Of a stretch of 33,216 nucleotides of DNA, positions 23,657 through 32,152 are shown piece after piece. Both the position numbers and the translations under genes were made by a program. The notes beneath the pieces were generated by a model. That model ran no database searches. It was not told where the DNA came from and saw only the letters and a list, made by a program, of their open reading frames with translations. How positions within the stretch are numbered: the first letter of the stretch is position 1; each line of letters opens with the position of its first letter. The stretch comes from Flammeovirgaceae bacterium (GTDB taxonomy: Bacteria > Bacteroidota > Bacteroidia > Cytophagales > Cyclobacteriaceae), in the NCBI GenBank assembly GCA_023251155.1, contig JAHEZH010000056.1:1-33216 (forward strand), given 5' to 3'.

Positions 23657-24853
23657 TTAAAGTGATTTCAAAAAGGTAATGAGCAACTCCTTGTCCGCAT
23701 CACTCAACTGCTCATACGACTGACGACTGGACGCAGCCTCTCCACCATGCCATAAGATCGCCTCTTCAATACTGTGCGCACGTCCATCATGTAATAGGTA
23801 ATAGCTACCACCTTGCGAATTCGGTGACAAGCCCAAGCCCCATAAAGGTGCCGTTCTCCATTCATATGTTTTTGCAGTGCCTTCCGTATAGCCATCGTCC
23901 AGCTGTGATCCCATATCATGAAGCAACAAATCACTGTAAGGATGAAACTCTTTATTGGCAAGTGCCGCTATATGGGAATTGCCTGTTCGCAAGGTTTGCT
24001 TGTGACACTTTTCACAACTAATGCCAACAAAGAGATCTTTGCCTTTAATTACTTCCTCCCGTTCAGTTGATCTTTGTATCGGTGCCTTGAGCGTCTGCAA
24101 ATAGAACACTACATTATTAATCGTCTGCGTAGAAATTTCAGGATCGACTTCGAGATGTGAGTACACATCAACAGGCTCAAAGGAAGAAGTGATACCAATG
24201 TCCTGATTGTAAGCATTCGCTGTTTGCTGCAACAGGTTATACACGCTGGCCTTCTTGCCAAACCGGGTGATGTATTTGCCTTCATGACTAACTGCTCCAT
24301 CAGCAACCTTCACATAAGATGGAATCGTATTCCAATTAACTATTCCCGATATACCATCACCATCAATGTCTTCGGGGTCAGCCATAGCTAGTAGATCCAC
24401 ATCAGATACCAGCTCCATAAATCCCAGTCCTGTATTAATCGGAGCAACAAAGCGTGATGAACTCGCACCGTCAGGTAAGCGCTCACCAGAATATCCCGGC
24501 AAGGCACGATGTTGCAATTGTGGACCACCTTGGGCTAGAAATTTGTTTCCACTAGCATCGCTTTGACCAAATCGGGTAAGTGTCGTGAACGGATGCCCCT
24601 TACCATCACCTGCATGACAACTGCCACAACTGGTCGCCACGAACACCGGCCCCAACCCCGATTGGCCAGTGAAAATTTCAGTGTTGAAAGCCGCATCACC
24701 CAGCAGAAACTGCCGGTGCTCCGCACCCGTAAGCCCACTCACCGGACCGTCCAGCAACTGATCTTCCTCCAGTGAAGCAGGCATCACTGAATCACAGGAA
24801 ACAATGAAAATGATCGAAAATAAGACGCAAACGCCTATTATTAGCCCTCTCAT
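23657..24853 (-). CDS. Diheme c-type oxidoreductase lipoprotein (DUF1111/DHOR family)
   Basis: 398 residues. The lipobox IIFIVSC20 marks a lipoprotein. Two heme c sites are C76-GSC-H80 and C280-EKC-H284, and the C-terminal half has the DUF1111 segments LLHDMG, EWRTAPLWGLG and LLHDGRAHSIEEAILWHGGE. DUF1111 proteins are related to bacterial diheme peroxidases and in Bacteroidota often sit near iron-uptake (imelysin) genes. The gene starts the compact three-gene operon with the Rieske and porin genes. Its promoter is flanked by a 24-bp palindrome. Substrate unknown; periplasmic electron transfer or peroxide/thiosulfate-type chemistry is possible. Confidence 0.9.
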   Translation of the reverse strand: MRGLIIGVCVLFSIIFIVSCDSVMPASLEEDQLLDGPVSGLTGAEHRQFLLGDAAFNTEIFTGQSGLGPVFVATSCGSCHAGDGKGHPFTTLTRFGQSDASGNKFLAQGGPQLQHRALPGYSGERLPDGASSSRFVAPINTGLGFMELVSDVDLLAMADPEDIDGDGISGIVNWNTIPSYVKVADGAVSHEGKYITRFGKKASVYNLLQQTANAYNQDIGITSSFEPVDVYSHLEVDPEISTQTINNVVFYLQTLKAPIQRSTEREEVIKGKDLFVGISCEKCHKQTLRTGNSHIAALANKEFHPYSDLLLHDMGSQLDDGYTEGTAKTYEWRTAPLWGLGLSPNSQGGSYYLLHDGRAHSIEEAILWHGGEAASSRQSYEQLSDADKELLITFLKSL

Positions 24854-24857
24854 GAGA

Positions 24858-24915
24858 CAAAGCTAATTTATTTTTTCGATGTTTTGAATTATTATTTTAG
24901 ACTTGTCTAAAATAA
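24858..24915 (-). promoter_or_regulatory. Promoter and palindromic operator of the diheme-Rieske-porin operon
   Basis: The minus strand has TAGCTTTG at 24858-24865, a perfect TAnnTTTG box, four bases before the ATG, with TTC 20 bases further up as a weak -33 element. Just upstream, 24892-24915 is a perfect inverted repeat with 11-base arms (TTATTTTAGAC and GTCTAAAATAA around TT). The TTTAG...CTAAA half-sites and length recall operators of DtxR/MntR- or Fur-type metal regulators. The two-base centre makes a DNA operator likelier than an RNA hairpin. The regulator is not in this window. Confidence 0.6.
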
Positions 24916-24973
24916 AGGGTTTACGAAAAAAATTAAAACCAAGACGGAAGGAGGAGTATGTTACATAACCATT

Positions 24974-25369
24974 CTATTTTTTTCGTTGATAGATGTACCA
25001 ATTGACTAAAGCGGGATATTGAAAATCCATTCTTAGCTTATCCGGTGAAAGAAATTTAAAGGTGTAAGGCTCTTTAATAACGATCGTATCATTATAAGAA
25101 TCCACAAACACTCCTCCCTTGTATAACATAGAATCAGAAAACCAATATTTGTAGTGGACTAATTCTCCACCTGCATACCGATAAATATCTAACGCACTAT
25201 CGGCTTTATATTCTTCATATTGAGAAGCTGTTGCCACAGGACCCAGACTATTTTCAATCACCTCCCACTTTCCCAAGATGGCAACCTCCGGATCAGTAAC
25301 AACAGGGTCTTCCTTATCTCCACAACCGCTGATAATTGTTAAACAAAATAGAATAATAAATATTTTCAT
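24974..25369 (-). CDS. Small lipoprotein, lipocalin-like
   Basis: 131 residues. Lipobox IISGC16 after a short hydrophobic signal. The mature part begins with GDKEDPVVTDPEVAILGKWEVIEN; the GKWEVI start followed by about seven short strands and a closing WYIYQRK strand is common in small Bacteroidota lipocalin-like lipoproteins. No ligand residues are evident. It is a lone gene, 120 bases ahead of the diheme operon in the same direction; a 9-5-9 inverted repeat lies 25 bases upstream of its start. Confidence 0.72.
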   Translation of the reverse strand: MKIFIILFCLTIISGCGDKEDPVVTDPEVAILGKWEVIENSLGPVATASQYEEYKADSALDIYRYAGGELVHYKYWFSDSMLYKGGVFVDSYNDTIVIKEPYTFKFLSPDKLRMDFQYPALVNWYIYQRKK

Positions 25370-25393
25370 ACGGCTTGATTGACTTAATACATG

Positions 25394-25416
25394 ATTTTAA
25401 ACAGCTCGTTTAAAAT
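25394..25416. repeat. Inverted repeat upstream of the lipoprotein gene
   Basis: Perfect 9-base arms ATTTTAAAC and GTTTAAAAT separated by AGCTC. Could be an operator or a 5'-UTR hairpin for the lipoprotein gene on the minus strand; no T-run follows. The rest of the 240-base gap (25370-25609) shows nothing I can interpret. Confidence 0.4.
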
Positions 25417-25609
25417 GTATTTGAACATAGTCAAAATCAATCGCATTCTTTAATCTTACATGACGATTTTGAATATTATACTATCATCTTTACTCCTTAG
25501 ATATTTACGAGTTTGATAAATAATACTTATATCATCCACAACTCTTCCATCTTCTTCAGTAGGCTAATCTCCGATGCAGGTCTCAGGGTGCTGAAGCAAC
25601 TACGAAACA

Positions 25610-25867
25610 TTAATTCCATTCATCTTCACCAGTAAATACCATGCGTACATTGGAAATATACTTATCCAACTCTTTGCCTTTTACCAGTTGAATCAACTCA
25701 ACTTCCGCATTCACTTTCTTTATGGTTACTTCAATGAAGTGAATACTTAATGAGTAAAGTATGATGCGCCTCTCGTCATTTGATATAGAGTTAACAGGTA
25801 TTGCTTTATCAATGATCAATCGTTCTTTTTCATTGCGTGTGAGTTGATCAAAATTCTTTATCGACAT
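25610..25867 (-). CDS. Hypothetical small cytosolic protein
   Basis: 85 residues, no signal or TM helix. Charged and mostly helical by composition (LTRNEKERLIIDKAIPV, ERRIILYSLSIHFIEVTIKKV), ending in an acidic GEDEWN. I do not recognise a family. It lies 30 bases downstream of an HTH protein gene in the same direction, the last of a run of small minus-strand genes. Length, start context and lack of a better frame on either strand support a real gene, but only moderately. Confidence 0.55.
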   Translation of the reverse strand: MSIKNFDQLTRNEKERLIIDKAIPVNSISNDERRIILYSLSIHFIEVTIKKVNAEVELIQLVKGKELDKYISNVRMVFTGEDEWN

Positions 25868-25897
25868 TATGGCTTGTTTACAATCAAAAAAATAAAT

Positions 25898-26245
25898 TTA
25901 AACGATCTCCTCTCCGGGATAGTGCGTTAAAAAATAATGCTGCATCACACGGAAGAAGAATAACTGATCCTTGTAGTTCATCTTATTCAGGTAGCGTCCA
26001 ATCTCCTTAGGAAGAACAGTCTGGTTGGCAATAGTATCATTGTCGAAATCAACAGTGAGTAGATAGTATGTTACCTTATCATAGGTACGTTTTGAAACAT
26101 CCTTGTCCTTCTGGTTGATGTGTGCGATCGTTCCATACGATAAGTTCGTCTTTTCCGCGATGTCCTTCAGTGACTTTCCACAATGAGCTACGCGCTCACT
26201 AAGCTGATCTTGTAATTTCTTCGATATGGATGTTCGTAATCCCAT
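25898..26245 (-). CDS. HTH protein (lambda-repressor-like)
   Basis: 115 residues. Residues 25-45 (LKDIAEKTNLSYGTIAHINQ) form a clear helix-turn-helix, with flanking helices completing a Cro/C1-like fold to about residue 67. The C-terminal part (DFDNDTIANQTVLPKEIGRYL, LFFFRVMQHYFLTHYP) has no known sensor or peptidase motif. Probably a DNA-binding regulator of the small-gene block; target unknown. Confidence 0.7.
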   Translation of the reverse strand: MGLRTSISKKLQDQLSERVAHCGKSLKDIAEKTNLSYGTIAHINQKDKDVSKRTYDKVTYYLLTVDFDNDTIANQTVLPKEIGRYLNKMNYKDQLFFFRVMQHYFLTHYPGEEIV

Positions 26246-26283
26246 CTATAAAGTCATGTATTGGCGACTGCGCGATTAAAGTT

Positions 26284-26541
26284 TTAAGAAACCGCAGCGG
26301 CATCAAACAAATTTTCATCCACAAAAAAGTCAAAATTGATTACATCCACTCCGCTGGCCATCTCTTCAATTTCTCGTTCGTTGATGGCTACCTGCCATCC
26401 TCCTATGGACTGAAGAAATTCATCAGCCACGGGTTCTCTTAATGGCTTCAATAATCCATAGTTGCCTTTACCCACATACGCCATGTAGTGATATCCCTGG
26501 GTAATCAGGTCAGCCAACACGTTATAGTTAAACTTGATCAT
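26284..26541 (-). CDS. Hypothetical protein
   Basis: 85 residues from the ATG at 26541; an upstream in-frame start would add 14 residues but gives a poorer N-terminus. It has an aromatic-rich first half (YNVLADLITQGYHYMAYVGKG) and an acidic second half ending FDFFVDENLFDAAAVS. No signal peptide, TM helix or recognised domain. It sits between the HTH gene and another unknown gene, same strand, with short gaps (38 and 64 bases), so probably in one transcript. Confidence 0.55.
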   Translation of the reverse strand: MIKFNYNVLADLITQGYHYMAYVGKGNYGLLKPLREPVADEFLQSIGGWQVAINEREIEEMASGVDVINFDFFVDENLFDAAAVS

Positions 26542-26605
26542 GACTAAAATGAATTTAATGCCGAAGTAACTTCTACGTTCCAATTTTCATTTTTCATAAC
26601 GAGTG

Positions 26606-27109
26606 CTATTTAACGTTCGATGTTAACCAGGATTGACTTGACACTGACTGTTGCGGAGTAAATTTTTCAACGATCGTTTTGTAGCGCGTGCGAAGCTGAG
26701 GGTCCGGATACAATTCGTCTTTAATACGGTTGCCTATATCTTCCAGCTGATTCAATAGTGTTCCCAAAAATTTCTCGTCCCGTTCTTCGACAAAAAAGCG
26801 TATTGACCAGATATCCATTTCTGCGTGGGGTTCAAAAAGCAGCATCTCATCTTGTTCCTTGATTTTTTTTTCTTCCCCATCACTCATTCCATTAATTACT
26901 TCTTTAAAGAGTTGCGCTTCTTCCTTATCGCGTCTATGTGATGCTGCAATTTCTTCCTGCGTGAAGCAATCAGGATAGAACTGATAGTGCTGAGGAATTG
27001 TATTATTTTCAATACGGTGCTTATAGGACGCATCTTCCAGGATCATCTGCACGAGTGCAGCGTCATGAGTACTTGTGGCTTCGATGTAGTCCTTATTAAT
27101 GTCGATCAT
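26606..27109 (-). CDS. Hypothetical acidic, helical protein
   Basis: 167 residues, cytosolic, strongly charged (DKEEAQLFKEVINGMSDGEE, KKIKEQDEMLL) and probably largely alpha-helical; IRFFVEERDEKFLGTLLNQLEDIGNRIKDEL suggests an amphipathic helix. No recognised domain. It starts 10 bases after the XRE regulator stop, so is very likely co-transcribed with it. Low similarity to any family I can recall; may belong to a mobile or defence-type cargo, but nothing in it proves this. Confidence 0.6.
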   Translation of the reverse strand: MIDINKDYIEATSTHDAALVQMILEDASYKHRIENNTIPQHYQFYPDCFTQEEIAASHRRDKEEAQLFKEVINGMSDGEEKKIKEQDEMLLFEPHAEMDIWSIRFFVEERDEKFLGTLLNQLEDIGNRIKDELYPDPQLRTRYKTIVEKFTPQQSVSSQSWLTSNVK

Positions 27110-27119
27110 AACAATGCAT

Positions 27120-27368
27120 TTAAATTTTTACGAATGAAGTGGAATTATGTATTCGGTTTTCAATTTCAAGATCAATGTGGATGAAGCGCTCAAAGTCAAT
27201 TTCGAAAGTGGCTGCCAGCTTTTTCAGTTTTGCTAAAGGAGGTGTCGCCCTGTATTCCTCATAAGCCGCCACCGTAGACCTGGTAATGCCCAGCTTGTCC
27301 GCCAGTTGTTTTTGCGTCCACCCCCTGCTCCTGCGCAGGTAGCCGATGTTCTTATTAATTATCTCCAT
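27120..27368 (-). CDS. XRE-family transcriptional regulator
   Basis: 82 residues. The HTH is at about 8-60: IGYLRRSRGWTQKQLADKLG, ITRSTVAAYEEYRATPPLAKL, KKLAATFEIDFERFI. It is a compact DNA-binding domain with a 20-residue tail and no S24 protease domain, so not a LexA itself. Divergent from the dinB-dnaE pair with a 77-base shared promoter region that holds an ACTAAA-TAT-TTTAGT inverted repeat, a reasonable binding site. First gene of the small minus-strand block. Confidence 0.85.
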   Translation of the reverse strand: MEIINKNIGYLRRSRGWTQKQLADKLGITRSTVAAYEEYRATPPLAKLKKLAATFEIDFERFIHIDLEIENRIHNSTSFVKI

Positions 27369-27416
27369 AAAATCAACGGCAAAATGATAATACGATTAGC
27401 ATTACGCAAGACAAAT

Positions 27417-27431
27417 ACTAAATATTTTAGT
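27417..27431. promoter_or_regulatory. Inverted repeat in the XRE/dinB divergent promoter
   Basis: ACTAAA-TAT-TTTAGT, 15 bases, 14 bases before the dinB ATG and 48 bases from the XRE start. Placement suits repression of the polymerase genes and possibly autoregulation. Binding protein (the XRE regulator or a LexA-like factor) is inferred. Confidence 0.4.
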
Positions 27432-27445
27432 TTTTCTTTGTTTTT

Positions 27446-28633
27446 ATGGAAAACAGGAGCATCGTGCACATGGATCTGGACACCTTTTTCGTGTCCGTGG
27501 AGAGGAAACTGCATCCCGAACTCAGAAAAGTACCCCTCATCGTAGGAGGTCAGGGCGGCCGAGGAGTAGTCGCTGCCTGTAGTTATGAAACTCGTCTTTT
27601 CGGAGTCCATTCGGCCATGCCCATGCGAATGGCACTCCAACTTTGCCCCGATGCGAAGGTGATCTCCGGAGACATGGAAGCCTATAGCAAGCATTCACAT
27701 TTAGTAACAGATGTGATCAAAGATGCGGCACCTGCATTTGAGAAAGCATCCATCGATGAATTTTATATTGATGCCAGCGGACTCGATAAATTCTTCGGTG
27801 CCTTCAAGTGGGCAGGCGAACTTCAACAACGAATTGTCAAAGAGACAGGACTACCCATCTCGATGGGAATGTCGGTGAACAAGACCGTATCAAAAATTAC
27901 TACCGGTGAGTTCAAACCCAGAGCATCGAAGAACATCCCTCCCGGAACCGAACGTGATTTCCTCGCGCCATTAAAAATAGAGAAGATGCCAGGCATCGGT
28001 CAGCAGACTGCGGTGATGTTGCATGACATGGGCGTACGCGATATTAAAACATTACGTGACATGCCGAGAAAATTTCTAACCAGCGCCTTCGGCAAACATG
28101 GCATCACCATGTGGAACAAAGCCAATGGAATTGACCACACACCTGTCGTACAATACAGCGAACAAAAATCCATCTCCACAGAAAGTACGTTTCAGGAAGA
28201 CACCATAGACACAAAAAAATTAAAGTCACTGTTGATCGCCATGGTGGAGAAAGTGGCCTTTCAGTTACGCGAAGAAAAGAAACTCACTTCCTGTGTCACC
28301 GTGAAGATTCGTTATTCCAACTTCGATACGGAAACCAAACAAGTTGCCATCCCCTACTCTTCCAGCGATCACATCCTGCTTAAAGTTGTGACCGAGTTGT
28401 TCGACAAATTATATTCAAGGCGCATGCTCTTGCGATTAGTGGGAGTACGCTTGAGCAACCTGGTACATGGCACGCATCAGATCAGCCTGTTCGATGATAC
28501 CGAAGAAGACATCAATCTCTACGAACGTATCGACCACATTAAGCACCGCTTTGGCTCCGATAAAATCATGCGCGCAGTCACGCTCGATGTTTCAAGGCGC
28601 GTGAAGATGAATTCCAATCTGTTCAAAGGATAA
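27446..28633 (+). CDS. dinB: Y-family DNA polymerase (DinB/Pol IV type)
   Basis: 395 residues. D10 in VHMDLDTFF (steric-gate Phe next to it), the YETR loop (48-50) and S102-I-D104-E105 provide the metal-binding carboxylates of the Y-family palm. The HhH region MPGIGQQTAVML (181-192) and little-finger domain follow. Q345-ISLF349 is a canonical beta-clamp-binding motif near the C-terminus. It is a translesion polymerase acting at stalled forks. It ends 13 bases before the DnaE-type polymerase, and the pair looks like an error-prone repair cassette, divergent from an XRE regulator. Confidence 0.92.
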   Translation: MENRSIVHMDLDTFFVSVERKLHPELRKVPLIVGGQGGRGVVAACSYETRLFGVHSAMPMRMALQLCPDAKVISGDMEAYSKHSHLVTDVIKDAAPAFEKASIDEFYIDASGLDKFFGAFKWAGELQQRIVKETGLPISMGMSVNKTVSKITTGEFKPRASKNIPPGTERDFLAPLKIEKMPGIGQQTAVMLHDMGVRDIKTLRDMPRKFLTSAFGKHGITMWNKANGIDHTPVVQYSEQKSISTESTFQEDTIDTKKLKSLLIAMVEKVAFQLREEKKLTSCVTVKIRYSNFDTETKQVAIPYSSSDHILLKVVTELFDKLYSRRMLLRLVGVRLSNLVHGTHQISLFDDTEEDINLYERIDHIKHRFGSDKIMRAVTLDVSRRVKMNSNLFKG

Positions 28634-28646
28634 TCATTCATTGAGT

Positions 28647-31600
28647 ATGTTTCTCAACTGTCATACGTGGTTCAGTTTCAAGTACGGCACCATGCCGATT
28701 GATCGCCTGTTTGATGAAGCCAAACGATTAGGTATTCACAAGCTCATGATCACTGAAATCAACAACACCGCCTCGTACATTGATTTCCTTCGCATCATCG
28801 AAGAAAGGAAAAGTGAATTCGATCTGACCATTGCCTTAGGAATGGAATTCCGGCAAGGAAGTGAATTCCGTTTTATTGCCCTCGCACAAAGCAACGCAGG
28901 CTTCGAAAACATCAACCGCTATCGCTCCTACCTCAACAATGAAGGACTACTCATTCCTGAACGAGCACCTGCATTGGAAGAAACGTATATCATTTACGCA
29001 TGGGATAAACTTCATCCGCAAGAATTAGCAGAGAATGAATTCATCGGCATACGTGCTTCACAGCTGACTAAGTTCATGCTACGAAGAGAACTGCATGAAT
29101 TCAAAGACAAGCTGGTAGCCTTACACCCGGTCACCTTCGCAGATAAACATGGCTTCAATGTTCATCGCCTGTCACGTGCAATTGATCTGAACGTGTTGCT
29201 TAGCAAACTACCTCCTACTGAACAAGCACAGGAAGAGGAAGTATTGATATCCGAACAGGCCCTGCGTGAGAAGTTCAGGAACTTCCCCTACCTGGTGGAG
29301 AATGCCAAAACAATTCTCGACAACTGTCACATTCAATTCGACATTGGTGTGGATAAGAATAAAAAAAGCATTTCAGGCAACGAAGAAGAAGATTGGGACT
29401 ACCTCATCACCAAAGCATGGGAAGGATTTCAGCGCATGTATGATTCTTCCGATCCCGTCATGCGTGAACGCTTTGAGCGGGAGTTGAACATCATCAAGCA
29501 GAAAGAATTCTGTACCTATTACCTCATTGCCTACGATCTTATTCAATTCACCACACGAAATGGATATGATCATGTAGGACGCGGTAGTGGTGCCAACAGC
29601 ATGGTAGCGTACTGCTTAGGTATCACCAATGTCGATCCCATCGAACTGGATCTGTACTTCGAACGCTTCCTCAATGCCGAGCTTACTACTCCTCCCGACT
29701 TTGACATTGACTTCTCCTGGGAAGATCGTGATCGCATCTATGATTACCTCTTTCATAAATATGGAAGAGATCATGTATGCTTACTAGCTACCCACACTAC
29801 CTATCAGCGCAGGAACATCATTCGTGAATTGGGAAAAGTATTTGGTCTGCCCAAGTCAGAGATCGATGAGATTGTCACCTACCCGGAGATGAACAAAGAC
29901 CGTGATCACATTACACGATTAATCTTTCGCTACTCCGAATACATGCACGGCATGCCCGTCAACTTATCGGTTCACGCTGCGGGTGTGCTCATCACGGATC
30001 GACCTATGTACGCATATACCGCTACCGACCTTCCACCGAAAGGATATCCCATCACCCACTTCGAAATGCACGCGGCTGAAGACTTTGGTATATATAAGTT
30101 CGACATCTTAAGTCAGCGTGGCCTTGGACACATTAAGTCCACTGCACAGTTAGTGAAGAAGAATAAAGGGATCGATGTCGATGTGCACGACTTCAAGGCG
30201 TTCAAAAAAGATGAGAAGATCAGATCACTCATCAAGAATAGCCAGTGCATGGGATGCTTCTATGTGGAGTCTCCGGCAATGCGAACATTACTCGCCAAGC
30301 TACAATGCGAAGACTACTTAACCCTAGTTGCAGCAAGTTCCATTATCCGTCCGGGTGTATCGAGCTCCGGAATGATGCGCTCCTACATCGAACGCTTTCA
30401 CATCACACGCAACGGTGGTACCTACGAATCCATTCATCCCAAGATGGACGAACTCATGCACGAAACCTATGGCGTCATGGTGTACCAAGAAGATGTCATC
30501 AAAGTAGCACATCACTTTGCAGGACTGACGCTGACAGAAGCGGATGTCTTACGCAGGGCAATGTCAGGTAAGTACCGCTCGCGCAAAGCATTCGATATGA
30601 TCCAGCAGAAGTTCTTCAGCAACTGCGCTTCCTTCGGCTATCCCAAAGCAGTAGCCGAACGTGTATGGTTTGAGATACAAAGCTTCGGTGGCTACTCATT
30701 TGCCAAAGGACACTCGGCCAGTTTTGCGGTGGAAAGTTACCAGAGTCTTTATCTGAAAGCCCATTACCCTTTGGAGTTCATGGTGGGTGTCATCAATAAC
30801 TTCGGTGGCTTCTATTCCACCGAGTTTTACTTTCATGAAGCCCGCATGAACGGTGCGCACATAGAAGCATGCTGTCTTAACCACAGTGAATACCTGACCA
30901 ACATCGAAGGCATTACTATATACATTGGTTTCATTCACCTGCGGAGTCTGGAGAGCAAGATTGCTCAACGTATTGCCATGGAAAGAAAGAAGAATGGCGC
31001 CTACACGGGCCTTACCAATTTTCTAAGGCGCATTGAGATTGGCCTCGAACATACACGTGTACTCATACGAATCGGTGCATTTCGTTTTACAGGCAAGAGC
31101 AAGCAGCGGCTCCTATGGGAAGCCATGCTTTATTTCGGAGAAGTGAAGACAAAGAACAACCACAGCGGTATCCTGTTCAACGAAGAACCCGATGAACAAC
31201 CGTTCCCCGATTTAAAACGACATCCAATCGAAGATGCCTTCGATGAAATTGAAATCATCGGATTTCCGTTGTGTGATCCATTCAATCTATTAGCCACAAC
31301 CGAACGTGGTGATACGTTGACGCATGAACTGATGTCGAAATTAAAAAAGCAAGTAGCAATGGTCGGCTACCTGATCACCACCAAAGACACCGGCACCAAG
31401 AATAAAGAACTCATGCACTTCGGCACCTTTTATGACTATAAAGGAATCCCCTTCGACACCGTTCACTTTCCTCAGATAGCAAAGAAACATCCCTTTCGGG
31501 GAAGAGGATTTTATCTGGTAAAAGGAAAAGTAGTCGAAGACTTTGGCGTGCCCTGCATCGAAGTGAATTACATGGAGAAGTTACCGTTGGTAAACAAACG

Positions 31601-31682
31601 TAATCTTCCCAATGATCCATCACTTAATCAGGTCAATGAAACTACACTGGCTCAAAAGCTATTACCAGCAGATGTTCAATGA
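28647..31682 (+). CDS. DnaE-type DNA polymerase III alpha, error-prone class
   Basis: 1011 residues from the ATG at 28647 (a TTG at 28641 is also in frame). Start NCHTWFSFKYG is the PHP domain, but it lacks the first His of HxHS and has ITEIN where active PHP domains have TDH, so PHP metal binding is probably lost. The C-family catalytic region is intact: GRGSGANS with YCLGITNVDP, P-D351-F-D353-I-D355-F, VYQEDV, AMSGKYRS and SFAKGHSASFA. Shorter than the replicative DnaE (about 1160) and paired with DinB, as in DnaE2-like mutagenesis cassettes. No ImuA-like gene is present. Confidence 0.9.
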   Translation: MFLNCHTWFSFKYGTMPIDRLFDEAKRLGIHKLMITEINNTASYIDFLRIIEERKSEFDLTIALGMEFRQGSEFRFIALAQSNAGFENINRYRSYLNNEGLLIPERAPALEETYIIYAWDKLHPQELAENEFIGIRASQLTKFMLRRELHEFKDKLVALHPVTFADKHGFNVHRLSRAIDLNVLLSKLPPTEQAQEEEVLISEQALREKFRNFPYLVENAKTILDNCHIQFDIGVDKNKKSISGNEEEDWDYLITKAWEGFQRMYDSSDPVMRERFERELNIIKQKEFCTYYLIAYDLIQFTTRNGYDHVGRGSGANSMVAYCLGITNVDPIELDLYFERFLNAELTTPPDFDIDFSWEDRDRIYDYLFHKYGRDHVCLLATHTTYQRRNIIRELGKVFGLPKSEIDEIVTYPEMNKDRDHITRLIFRYSEYMHGMPVNLSVHAAGVLITDRPMYAYTATDLPPKGYPITHFEMHAAEDFGIYKFDILSQRGLGHIKSTAQLVKKNKGIDVDVHDFKAFKKDEKIRSLIKNSQCMGCFYVESPAMRTLLAKLQCEDYLTLVAASSIIRPGVSSSGMMRSYIERFHITRNGGTYESIHPKMDELMHETYGVMVYQEDVIKVAHHFAGLTLTEADVLRRAMSGKYRSRKAFDMIQQKFFSNCASFGYPKAVAERVWFEIQSFGGYSFAKGHSASFAVESYQSLYLKAHYPLEFMVGVINNFGGFYSTEFYFHEARMNGAHIEACCLNHSEYLTNIEGITIYIGFIHLRSLESKIAQRIAMERKKNGAYTGLTNFLRRIEIGLEHTRVLIRIGAFRFTGKSKQRLLWEAMLYFGEVKTKNNHSGILFNEEPDEQPFPDLKRHPIEDAFDEIEIIGFPLCDPFNLLATTERGDTLTHELMSKLKKQVAMVGYLITTKDTGTKNKELMHFGTFYDYKGIPFDTVHFPQIAKKHPFRGRGFYLVKGKVVEDFGVPCIEVNYMEKLPLVNKRNLPNDPSLNQVNETTLAQKLLPADVQ

Positions 31683-31765
31683 AATCCAATGACAATATAC
31701 TTTTCCTCCATTCAGAGGTATTTAAAAAATAAGCTCACCAATATTTTTACCAAAAATAATTTACA

Positions 31766-31960
31766 ATGGGAATGACGATAGAAACTGTAGCAACACCAAA
31801 AGGATATAGCGATGACTTTCAATATTTCAGTATTATTAGTGACACCTCCATTCACACAGAGGAACAGCTTCTTTCTGATCTCTGCGACTTTCCTCACCTG
31901 AACAAGATCATCACCATCCGGGAACGCTTTGATGACTGGCTGATCACAGCCCACAAATAA
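31766..31960 (+). CDS. Hypothetical 64-residue protein
   Basis: Starts at ATG 31766 (or 31772). Acidic, no signal or TM helix; SDDFQYFSIISD, EEQLLSDLCDF and IRERFDDWLITAHK look like a small alpha/beta fold. Codon choice resembles neighbouring plus-strand genes, and the minus-strand alternative over the same bases reads as low-complexity and hydrophobic. No family recognised. About 80 bases after the polymerase gene; possibly independent. Confidence 0.5.
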   Translation: MGMTIETVATPKGYSDDFQYFSIISDTSIHTEEQLLSDLCDFPHLNKIITIRERFDDWLITAHK

Positions 31961-32152
31961 TCGAAAGGATAAAATGATTCTTATCACTTCTAATCTACCC
32001 CTATCATAATTGATGATTAATATCCCCATAATGGATTGATACAACTCCGAAAAGATTTAGGGAACAAAAACAAGTCAAAAGATTGTTTAACGATTATCTT
32101 TACATGAGTCTGTTTTAAGATAGTTGGCTTAAACAAATCTTAAATCAAAGAC

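Noticed and set aside
31712-32044. 110-residue minus-strand ORF opposite the small plus-strand gene
   Set aside because: Hydrophobic, low-quality composition; reads as the antisense of a more plausible plus-strand ORF.
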